7,477 bases of DNA from the NCBI GenBank assembly GCA_937881505.1, contig CALGEM010000218.1:1-7477 (forward strand). The letters run 5' to 3'. The notes below the pieces were generated by a model, which searched no databases, was not told where the DNA came from, and saw only the letters and a list, made by a program, of their open reading frames with translations. Positions 1-5,778 of this stretch are shown piece after piece; within the stretch, counting starts at the first letter, position 1; every line of letters begins with the position of its first letter. Origin of the DNA: an uncultured euryarchaeote. Its GTDB lineage: Archaea > Thermoplasmatota > Poseidoniia > Poseidoniales > Poseidoniaceae. Both the position numbers and the translations under genes were made by a program.

Positions 1-886
1 TGGGCATTCGAAGTTTGACTTGTTCAGTCCCTTGCCCATTGTTCAGCATGCCGTACGTCCGGGTGCCGTTGACTGCGACGATTCGATGTTGACCCGGCTG
101 AATCATTGTGCCTGAGCCCACGAGGTGTGTGGTGTTCATCGACATTTGATTGCCTGCAGCATCCTCAACAATCCAACCTGCAAGATCGATTGGCATTTGT
201 CCGATATTCGCGATTTCAACCCATTCGCCACCAGGCCACGAAGCGTTGTCATAAGACGGCCACGAATTGGCCATGACCTCGGTCATGATGAGGTCGCCTG
301 GAATGAGGTTGTTACTCACGGTTGCGGAATTCACTTGACCGGGTGTGGGGTTGTTGGTCTGAATCCAATTGGCGGTTGGATTGCTTTGGTCTTGCTCGTA
401 ACTCTTGCCGGAAATGACCGAGCCCCATGTTGCTTGGTGAAGGTTGTTGTTGTTATTGTCGACCAAGGTCATGCTCATGCCCGTGTTGGTCATGTAGAAG
501 TTGGCGTCTCCATTTCTTGCGATGACCATGTAATCTCCTGGGCTGATGGTCCAGGTTGAACTGTTGCCTGCTTGATATCCGACGATGGTGTTGGCATCAA
601 AGTCAAGGGTTTTGGATGCACTGGTGGTCACTTTCCATCCCGTTAGGTCCACGCCGGATGTGCCGCTGTTGTAGAGTTCAAACCACTCGCCACCCGGATA
701 GGTTGCATCGTCGTACCCGTTGGGGTTTGGGATGACTTCGTTGATGCAAACATTCCCCGTGCAGGCGGTTGAGCGCCCAGAAGTTTGGCTTGCATCTTCG
801 CTTTCCTGAAGAACGGTGGCCAGTGGCGAGGCCAACGAAAGGAGGAAGAGGAGTATCAGGCTGGTGGCGGTTAGGGTTGTTTTCAT
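1..886 (-). CDS. Exported protein with two lamin-tail (LTD) domains, partial
   Basis: This gene is open at the left edge; 295 codons are visible and the C-terminus is missing. The start is ATG at 886. A Shine-Dalgarno-like GGACGTGA at 899-892 lies 5 bases upstream and differs from GGAGGTGA by one base, which favours this ATG over the in-frame GTG at 895. Residues 1-24 form a signal peptide with a hydrophobic core (SLILLFLLSLASPLA). Two lamin-tail beta-sandwich domains follow, at about residues 47-187 and from 198 to the edge. Each begins with a short IxEV strand and then a matching block: YPGGEWFELYNSG (63-75) and WPGGEWVEIANIG (217-229), each followed by a DLxGW motif. Cys42 and Cys47 could form a disulfide. 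A five-Asn run sits at 144-148. In prokaryotes LTDs are found on secreted proteins, often beside nucleases or adhesion modules; no catalytic domain is visible here, though one could lie past the edge. It is the last visible gene of the three-gene operon, 18 bases after the permease stop. The domain call is firm; the function is unknown. Confidence 0.85.
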   Translation of the reverse strand, partial: MKTTLTATSLILLFLLSLASPLATVLQESEDASQTSGRSTACTGNVCINEVIPNPNGYDDATYPGGEWFELYNSGTSGVDLTGWKVTTSASKTLDFDANTIVGYQAGNSSTWTISPGDYMVIARNGDANFYMTNTGMSMTLVDNNNNNLHQATWGSVISGKSYEQDQSNPTANWIQTNNPTPGQVNSATVSNNLIPGDLIMTEVMANSWPSYDNASWPGGEWVEIANIGQMPIDLAGWIVEDAAGNQMSMNTTHLVGSGTMIQPGQHRIVAVNGTRTYGMLNNGQGTEQVKLRMP

Positions 887-904
887 GCGTTTCACGTCCG
901 AGTT

Positions 905-2407
905 TCAAATGAATCCAAAGCTGTCGAATTTTTGGGCAAAGGTGTAGATCATGATGGGTACAAGGATGATGCCCATGCCGTGGGAGCGCCGTATGCCAAT
1001 GCGGGGAGGCAGCAAGCCAATGATGGTACCGACGATGAGCACGCCAATACCCACAAAGCCTGTTGAGAGCCAAACCAATGCGACAACGAAGATAATGACT
1101 CCCATGACCATCTGCTGGAGAGGAATCGCAGCGTGCAGTCGGAGCATGCCTCTTCCGACGTAGCGCATCATGGGCATGGCCAGCAAGCCTGCTGCAAGGG
1201 TGACAGCGAGGAGCCGAATGAAATCGGAGGTCGGTTCAAGCGAAGACCACGTCTCAATGGGGTACATCATCTTCAACGCCAGCGTGGCGCCAGAACGAGA
1301 ACGGCTGATGATGTAGAGGAAGCCAAGAACCATGACCGTAACTGCTGTATTGGTCGCCGAGAGCAAAGCAATCACTTCCAAGTCTTGCTTTGTTTGTGGA
1401 CCTTCGACGCCTTCATCGGCTTCAGCCTTTGCGATTTCCAGCAGTTCATCGTCGCTGAGTTCCGTGAGACGACGCGTCTCCCAATCCATGCCATAACCTT
1501 GCTTTCCTTGTGCTTTCGCGGCGAGGTTCCGACCACCCATCACCAACACCGTGGCTTGTGAGGCTGTCATGCCAGGAAGCACGCCCATGGACGCTCCTGC
1601 AACACTTGACCAGAAACACGGCACCACGAGCGGGCGAACGGGTGGGAGTGCCCAATTCTCTCGCTGTGGAGGGAGGTGTGAGGTCGTGGCGTAAATGTCC
1701 AAGAGGTTGGCGATGCCGAACAATCCAGCGAGGCTCGGCAGGAGCAGGCTGGCGTCTGGCATGCCGATGGGTGAGCGTGCAGGCAGGGTAAATACACCCC
1801 ATCCGTAAAGTCCAGCCAGCAAGAAAAAGGCCGTTGCAGCGAGGAAACCCGCAAACCGTGAATCTCGGCCAAGGCGTCCGCCGGTCAACCTCTGCATCCA
1901 CATCGGCCAATCCAAACGTGTGGTTTCGGTGGCGAGTAAAAGGAAGGAAATGGTCAACAGCACAAAGGGTAGCACTGAGCGCAGGTTGTCGTACCAACCG
2001 AGTTCCGGTCCAAAGGCGATGCGTGCCACCACGATGAGGGGCAGCGAAAGGAACAAACCAAGTTGAGAGCCACGTGCAGACCAGGCCACACCGCGTGCGG
2101 CGTTACCTGAAAGGAGCATGCGATGGCCCGGCAGGAGGGAGAGCGCCGTGTCACCGTCCGGCGCACCTATCAGCGCTGAGGGGATGTAATTGAGAAAGGT
2201 GTGAACGGTGCCCGTCGCGACGATAATGGCAGCCACGGAGCCAAGTGGAATGCCCAAATCAAGCAGGGCTGGTGAGAGGGCGAGAAGAATCAAGGCGACG
2301 TTGTTGACGTGGAAACCGGGTATGAGGCCGGTCAGGGAACCGAGCATGACACCAAAGAACAAGGCGCCCAGTAACCACGCCAAGTCAAGGAAATACCCTT
2401 CAAGCAC
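905..2407 (-). CDS. TctA-like integral membrane permease (COG1784 type)
   Basis: This is a 500-residue polytopic membrane protein of the TctA family (tripartite tricarboxylate transporter large subunit, Pfam TctA/DUF112), in the archaeal COG1784 branch. The family signature appears twice: GLIPGFHVNN at 27-36 near the N-terminus, and GVLPGMTASQ at 275-284 at the start of the second half, as expected from its internal duplication. Roughly ten or more hydrophobic segments can be seen. One hydrophilic, acidic loop (about 300-342, containing SDDELLEIAKAEADEG) lies between the second signature and the helix starting near 344. The length is typical of the family. The start is GTG at 2407: no in-frame codon lies further upstream without crossing the previous gene's stop, and GAGGCGAT (2418-2411) makes a good ribosome-binding site overlapping that stop. 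No TctB (small membrane subunit) or TctC (periplasmic binding protein) gene is present, as is usual for archaeal members, so the substrate cannot be inferred. The flanking genes encode exported OB-fold and lamin-tail proteins, which may be surface partners. Confidence 0.9.
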   Translation of the reverse strand: MLEGYFLDLAWLLGALFFGVMLGSLTGLIPGFHVNNVALILLALSPALLDLGIPLGSVAAIIVATGTVHTFLNYIPSALIGAPDGDTALSLLPGHRMLLSGNAARGVAWSARGSQLGLFLSLPLIVVARIAFGPELGWYDNLRSVLPFVLLTISFLLLATETTRLDWPMWMQRLTGGRLGRDSRFAGFLAATAFFLLAGLYGWGVFTLPARSPIGMPDASLLLPSLAGLFGIANLLDIYATTSHLPPQRENWALPPVRPLVVPCFWSSVAGASMGVLPGMTASQATVLVMGGRNLAAKAQGKQGYGMDWETRRLTELSDDELLEIAKAEADEGVEGPQTKQDLEVIALLSATNTAVTVMVLGFLYIISRSRSGATLALKMMYPIETWSSLEPTSDFIRLLAVTLAAGLLAMPMMRYVGRGMLRLHAAIPLQQMVMGVIIFVVALVWLSTGFVGIGVLIVGTIIGLLPPRIGIRRSHGMGIILVPIMIYTFAQKFDSFGFI

Positions 2408-2416
2408 GCTATCGCC

Positions 2417-4168
2417 TCATGTTTGTCCGTTCACGTGTTCTTCTCGGTCGGAGATGCCGTCGTCATCGCTGTCTTCTGAATAGGGTGAAGTTCCTATGCT
2501 TTCCTCGAGCGTATCGCCCAAGCGGTCGCCGTCGCTGTCAAGGACATCGGCTTGGTCGAGCGTGTAGACCAAACTCATACCGTCATCGCTTTGCACTTGT
2601 CGCAAGCGACCCGCCCATGTCATGGACTGGTTGGTGTGGTATTCATCGACACCGATGGCTTGGCCGTGGAGATTCAGCACAACGGACTCGTTTGAACCGT
2701 CTCGGAACAGTCGCCACTGGTCGTCGTTGAATTCCGCCTTGCCGTTGAGCAGAACGTTCTGGTCTCTTGCATAACTCCACTGCGTAGCACCGTCGTCCCA
2801 CAACAAGGTTCGTGCTGAGGGGACAATGCCGAGCGTGTAATCGTGAACTGTAAGCCGGATTCGCATGTCCTCATCGTCCCATCCCACCGAGACATTGGCG
2901 ATGATGTTCTGGCCTGATTCCAGCCATGCGGTTCGAGGACCGGGGACGGTGACGGCCACGGTGGTCCAACCTGGGGTGTAGGAGGCTGCGTCAACAAAAT
3001 ACGCCTCTTCGTTTTCAACACCCGGCTCAACAGCGTACTTGACGTAGGCGGAAAGCGTGTAGGTGGTGTCGGGGTCTGCAACCATGCCGACAGGGTCTGC
3101 CGAAAGCATGGCCAGTAAACCGATAGGCGTTTCTGGATTCACCAGCGCTGGAGAGCCGCCTTCGTTGGCGTCAATGCACCAACCGGACTTCGCTTCAGAC
3201 CACATCAGTCGTCCCTCCACGGTCTGCAGGGTGTTGTGCATGGACTGGGTGGTATCGGCCTGTCGATCATCATCGGATGGGAGCACGCAAATCGATGTCC
3301 CGCTCGGTCCGTACAAGGCCCAATCTTCGGTCGATGTGGTCAAGACGCCCGTCATCGTCACCGTTTGGCCGGATTGATAACTCCAGGTTGCTTGAGCGTT
3401 CCAATCGAGTTGCGGGATGTTCACGACGTGATTGCGGTCGACGAGAATTTCCGGCCCTTGGACCTGTAAGCTCCAACGAAGGTCACGCTGCTGGTAGGTC
3501 AGGATGCCTTGGACTTCCACTTTGGAGGTCGCCTCAATCCACTCACCGATGGCGGAGCGGATAATGAGGTGCATCTGATGCTCAGAGTTTCCATAACTCG
3601 GATGGTCGCCAAGATATGCAGAGGTAAAGGTGGCATCCGGTGAAATGGATTCGCCGATGAAGCCGGTCAATTGGATGACCTCCCCGGCATAGGCCGCAGG
3701 GTCTTGGGCGACATCTGCGATGGCGATGGATTCAATCTCGGGTAAATCCGAGGTGGTCCATTCCATTGCGCCTGCTCCGAGGGATTGGAGCCAGATTCGT
3801 CCGTCGTACTCGATGATGTCACCCATGACGGTCACGGTGGTGCCGATGGGTGGCATGGTGCCCGGACGGTACCATCTGGCTTCCACCACGCCGGTGCCGT
3901 CGTCGATGATGGCGTCAACTCGGTCATCGCCTGATGAGTAGGGGTCTTCCACCCATGAAATCAGGGTGCCTTCGACCTTGACGACCTCGTTCTTGTACTC
4001 GAGCAATTGACGGACTTCAATGACCTCGGGTTCGCGCACATAAGCGTACCAGTTGAGCGTTGCCACCAAGAACATCGCGAGGGCAAACATGACCCAAAGT
4101 TGCTGACCGCGGGTTTCCGGGTCATCGTTGGTGATTTTGTCCATCAAGCCCTTAACGGCATCCGCCAT
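2417..4168 (-). CDS. Membrane-anchored multi-OB-fold protein with calcium-binding C-terminal tail
   Basis: This 583-residue protein has a short N-terminal cytoplasmic part, one transmembrane helix (about 24-43) and a large outside region. The outside region appears to be a string of OB-fold-like beta-barrels. The clearest is at about 60-136 (VKVEGTLISW ... DDGTGVVEARWY ... TVTVMGDIIEYDGRIWLQ). Others are likely at 160-243, 265-335 and 466-540, and a divergent one may lie at 370-442. Residues 544-577 hold two thrombospondin type 3-like, calcium-binding motifs (DSDGDRLGD and DSDDDGISDREE). The start chosen is ATG at 4168, because a TATA-like element lies about 27 bases upstream, as expected for a leaderless mRNA; a TTG at 4183 would add only five residues. 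It is the first gene of the operon, ending 9 bases before the permease start. OB-folds bind nucleic acids, oligosaccharides or proteins, so the ligand is unknown. The number of barrels is read from repeated strand patterns and is approximate. Confidence 0.8.
   Translation of the reverse strand: MADAVKGLMDKITNDDPETRGQQLWVMFALAMFLVATLNWYAYVREPEVIEVRQLLEYKNEVVKVEGTLISWVEDPYSSGDDRVDAIIDDGTGVVEARWYRPGTMPPIGTTVTVMGDIIEYDGRIWLQSLGAGAMEWTTSDLPEIESIAIADVAQDPAAYAGEVIQLTGFIGESISPDATFTSAYLGDHPSYGNSEHQMHLIIRSAIGEWIEATSKVEVQGILTYQQRDLRWSLQVQGPEILVDRNHVVNIPQLDWNAQATWSYQSGQTVTMTGVLTTSTEDWALYGPSGTSICVLPSDDDRQADTTQSMHNTLQTVEGRLMWSEAKSGWCIDANEGGSPALVNPETPIGLLAMLSADPVGMVADPDTTYTLSAYVKYAVEPGVENEEAYFVDAASYTPGWTTVAVTVPGPRTAWLESGQNIIANVSVGWDDEDMRIRLTVHDYTLGIVPSARTLLWDDGATQWSYARDQNVLLNGKAEFNDDQWRLFRDGSNESVVLNLHGQAIGVDEYHTNQSMTWAGRLRQVQSDDGMSLVYTLDQADVLDSDGDRLGDTLEESIGTSPYSEDSDDDGISDREEHVNGQT
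2438..2539 (-). other. Thrombospondin type 3-like calcium-binding motifs (protein domain)
   Basis: This stretch encodes residues 544-577 of the multi-OB-fold protein. Two Asp-rich loops with alternating acidic ligands and a central Gly are visible: DSDGDRLGDTLEE and, 22 residues on, DSDDDGISDREE. The spacing matches paired calcium loops that commonly end archaeal and bacterial surface proteins and stiffen them in calcium-rich water such as seawater. The protein ends six residues later, with no C-terminal anchor, so attachment must come from the N-terminal helix. Confidence 0.75.
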
Positions 4169-4190
4169 GGTGCTGGCTGGCAAATGACAC

Positions 4191-4198
4191 GCTTATGC
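4191..4198 (-). promoter_or_regulatory. TATA-like element for the minus-strand operon
   Basis: On the minus strand this reads GCATAAGC, centred about 27 bases upstream of the ATG at 4168. That is the usual distance from an archaeal TATA box to the transcription start, so the mRNA would begin at or next to the start codon. The element sits inside a small inverted repeat (ACGC-TTAT-GCGT, 4189-4200). It is a weak TATA match, so the call rests mainly on its position. Confidence 0.45.
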
Positions 4199-4237
4199 GT
4201 TGTCTTTGAAGGCTGTCCCTTGATTTCCGAGAAGGGC

Positions 4238-4243
4238 TATAAA
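4238..4243 (+). promoter_or_regulatory. TATA box for the HD phosphohydrolase gene (leaderless)
   Basis: A perfect TATAAA, preceded by C and followed by G, ends 24 bases before the ATG at 4268. Transcription about 25-27 bases past the box would therefore begin on the A of the start codon. No Shine-Dalgarno site is seen between box and start, which agrees with a leaderless transcript. The box lies about 45 bp from the divergent TATA-like element of the operon. Confidence 0.75.
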
Positions 4244-4267
4244 GACCCGAGAAGCCGGCAAGGTATC

Positions 4268-5569
4268 ATGAACGGTCGGGACCGGGTGATTCGCGACGAG
4301 ATTCACAGGGATATTTTGGTCCCTGCCTCTCATGCAGTCATCATTGACACCCCCGAATTCCAGCGCCTTCGAACCATTCAACAATTGTCCACCTGCGAGT
4401 ATGTTTTTCCCGCAGCGACGCACAACCGCTTCGCACATTCACTCGGTGCTTACCACTTGGCAGGAAGGCTCGCGGCTCACCTCCAAGAAGTCCATCCCGG
4501 GCTCTTGTCAAAAGACGACGAAGAACTCGTTCAACTTGCGGCGTTGCTGCATGATATTGGCCACCCGCCCTATTCGCACCTGCTCGAGACGCCACGGGTG
4601 TACGCCACCTTCCGTTCGCACGAGGCCTGGGGGCGCGACATCCTCGAATCGTCCAACACCGCCATCGGTCAAGCCGTGCGGGCCACGTTGGGTGAACAAC
4701 GCCTCGGGCGCCTCTTCGCCCTCATGGACGGCCACGATGCTCACGAGGGCGTGCCAATTCCTCGGTTCATGAAGGAAATCGTCAGCAGCCAGTTGGATGT
4801 GGACCGGATGGATTACATGATTCGAGACCAAGCCAACACCGGCGCACAGATCGGTGGTTTCGACAGCGCTCGTGTCATTCGTGCACTTCGGGTTGGCGAT
4901 GACGGTCGCATGTTCGTGAAGCGTTGGGGTCTTCCAGCCATTGAGGCCTACCTTGTTACACGCTACCACATGTACCAGCAAGTCTACTTCCACAAGGTCA
5001 ACATGCTCACGCAGGCCTATTTGGTGAACATGCTTGAGCGTGCTCGAGAACTGGCCCAAACGGGCGAACTCGAACTCTCAACCGAACTCTCCCACATGTT
5101 ACTCAACGACCATCTTTCACCAGAAGAGTACGTTCTTCTCAACGACGCTCACATCAAGGTCACGCTACCTTCTTGGGCAAGCCACGCCGACGCTCGCTTG
5201 GCAGGTTATGCAAGCCGATTGCTGTCGCGTAAAGATTTCCACAAATCGCTTCGCATTGACCATTTGACCGTCGAAATGTGCGATATTGTCCTGCCTCGCC
5301 TCAAGGAGGCGATCAAGGAGCGAGGCTACGACCCCGAGTTGGATTTGATTCAAGCGACCATCCGGAAGCGGGGGTATCTGCCCTACGATGCTGGCATTGT
5401 TTTGGAAGACGGACGAGATGCTTCGGAGCATTCGGCGCTCATACGTTCTCTTGCGCAGCCACACGAGCGCTGTTTGATTTTCGTGCCCGAAGAGATTCGA
5501 GATGAAATGGAACGCAACGTTCGTGAGTGGATCAAGCCCTCGCAATCTTCCTTGGCTCAATTTGATTGA
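4268..5569 (+). CDS. HD-domain phosphohydrolase, dNTPase/SAMHD1-like (COG1078)
   Basis: This 433-residue cytoplasmic enzyme belongs to the HD superfamily, in the COG1078 group related to dGTPases and SAMHD1, which remove triphosphate from deoxynucleotides. The full metal site is visible: His57 in NRFAHSLG, His95-Asp96 in LLHDIGHPPYSH (second-sphere His99), and Asp177 in SSQLDVDRMDY, with the family's DRMDYMIRD run at 179-187. The N-terminal stretch (1-45) contains FQRLRTIQQLS, usual in this group. The C-terminal half (200-433) is mostly helical and carries no other recognisable domain. The length is typical of the family. The start is ATG at 4268, set by a TATA box that predicts transcription from that very base; an open frame continues upstream to 4007 but runs through the divergent promoter and into the opposite gene. 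It lies alone on its strand, followed by a tRNA gene 40 bases downstream. The enzyme class is well supported; the exact nucleotide substrate is not known. Confidence 0.92.
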   Translation: MNGRDRVIRDEIHRDILVPASHAVIIDTPEFQRLRTIQQLSTCEYVFPAATHNRFAHSLGAYHLAGRLAAHLQEVHPGLLSKDDEELVQLAALLHDIGHPPYSHLLETPRVYATFRSHEAWGRDILESSNTAIGQAVRATLGEQRLGRLFALMDGHDAHEGVPIPRFMKEIVSSQLDVDRMDYMIRDQANTGAQIGGFDSARVIRALRVGDDGRMFVKRWGLPAIEAYLVTRYHMYQQVYFHKVNMLTQAYLVNMLERARELAQTGELELSTELSHMLLNDHLSPEEYVLLNDAHIKVTLPSWASHADARLAGYASRLLSRKDFHKSLRIDHLTVEMCDIVLPRLKEAIKERGYDPELDLIQATIRKRGYLPYDAGIVLEDGRDASEHSALIRSLAQPHERCLIFVPEEIRDEMERNVREWIKPSQSSLAQFD

Positions 5570-5570
5570 G
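5556..5570 (+). repeat. Short inverted repeat over the HD gene stop codon
   Basis: CTCAAT and ATTGAG form a perfect 6-bp inverted repeat around a 3-base loop (TTG), with the TGA stop inside the right arm. The sequence TGATTGAG from the right side (5563-5570) recurs at 5593-5600, exactly 30 bases further on and just before the tRNA. It may be part of a transcript end, but no T-run follows, so a terminator role is not established. Confidence 0.4.
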
Positions 5571-5580
5571 ACAAGAAGGT

Positions 5581-5596
5581 TCATGATGCTCATGAT
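5581..5596 (+). repeat. Tandem TCATGAT repeat upstream of the tRNA
   Basis: TCATGAT occurs at 5581-5587 and again at 5590-5596. The first copy is 23-29 bases upstream of the first base of the tRNA, which is where a TATA-like element would sit for a promoter starting at or close to the mature 5' end. It could serve as a weak promoter element for the tRNA, but it is a poor TATA match. Confidence 0.35.
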
Positions 5597-5609
5597 TGAG
5601 CCTCCTTTA

Positions 5610-5683
5610 GGGCCCGTAGCTTAGTTGGTTAGAGCGCCCGGCTCATAACCGGGAGGTCAGGGGTTCAACTCCCTTCGGGCCCA
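5610..5683 (+). tRNA. tRNA with anticodon CAU (elongator Met or Ile2)
   Basis: This is a complete 74-base cloverleaf. The acceptor stem GGGCCCG pairs fully with CGGGCCC, and the D stem is GCTT/GAGC with one T-G pair. The anticodon stem CCCGG/CCGGG closes loop CTCATAA, with anticodon CAT at 5644-5646. The variable loop is AGGTC, the T stem AGGGG/CCCTT has one G-T pair, and the T loop is TTCAACT. The discriminator is A5683. The CCA end is not encoded (CCT follows), which is common in archaea. No intron is present. It is unlikely to be the initiator: it has G1-C72 rather than A1-U72, and lacks the run of three G-C pairs (GGG/CCC) beside the anticodon loop. It is therefore either elongator tRNA-Met or tRNA-Ile2, in which archaea convert the anticodon C to agmatidine. 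The sequence alone does not settle which. Confidence 0.97.
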
Positions 5684-5693
5684 CCTCTCCGTT

Positions 5694-5709
5694 GGCCTGC
5701 AAGGAGGCC
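5694..5709 (+). repeat. Small hairpin downstream of the tRNA
   Basis: GGCCT (5694-5698) and AGGCC (5705-5709) can pair around a 6-base loop, starting 11 bases after the tRNA ends. The downstream bases (GTCCTTTCGC) are mildly pyrimidine-rich. It could help end or process the tRNA transcript, but the stem is short and no clear T-run follows. Confidence 0.3.
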
Positions 5710-5729
5710 GTCCTTTCGCACAACAGACC

Positions 5730-5737
5730 CATAATGG
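5730..5737 (+). promoter_or_regulatory. Possible TATA-like element for the surface protein gene
   Basis: CATAATGG lies about 45 bases upstream of the ATG at 5779. Transcription about 26 bases downstream, near 5759, would give a leader of about 20 bases that includes the Shine-Dalgarno site at 5769-5774. The match is imperfect, and co-transcription with the tRNA cannot be excluded. Confidence 0.3.
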
Positions 5738-5768
5738 TTATGAGGTGGGGGGGGTTGGGAAGAACGCT

Positions 5769-5774
5769 AGGTGA
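5769..5774 (+). promoter_or_regulatory. Ribosome-binding site setting the ATG at 5779
   Basis: AGGTGA matches six bases of the archaeal Shine-Dalgarno consensus and lies four bases before ATG 5779. It picks this start over the in-frame ATG at 5734 and the TTG at 5692. Those would put about 15-29 extra residues, including Trp-Gly-Gly and basic residues, ahead of the signal peptide. Confidence 0.7.
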
Positions 5775-5778
5775 GACA

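Noticed and set aside
125..559. Open plus-strand frame of 144 codons
   Set aside because: It lies fully opposite the lamin-tail gene, has no promoter or ribosome-binding site, and its translation shows no recognisable domain.
1446..1997. Minus-strand 183-codon open frame inside the permease gene
   Set aside because: It is an alternative frame of the permease coding region, rich in Arg, His and Pro with no membrane segments or motifs.
4007..4267. N-terminal extension of the HD protein by 87 codons
   Set aside because: It would run through the TATA box and the divergent promoter into the opposite gene. The added residues do not resemble the family, which normally starts near the chosen ATG.
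5610..5709. tRNA as an integration site for a mobile element
   Set aside because: No integrase gene and no direct repeat of the tRNA 3' end is present in the window, and the flanking genes look native.
5692..5778. Longer start for the surface protein (TTG 5692 or ATG 5734)
   Set aside because: The added residues would precede the signal peptide, and a good ribosome-binding site marks ATG 5779.
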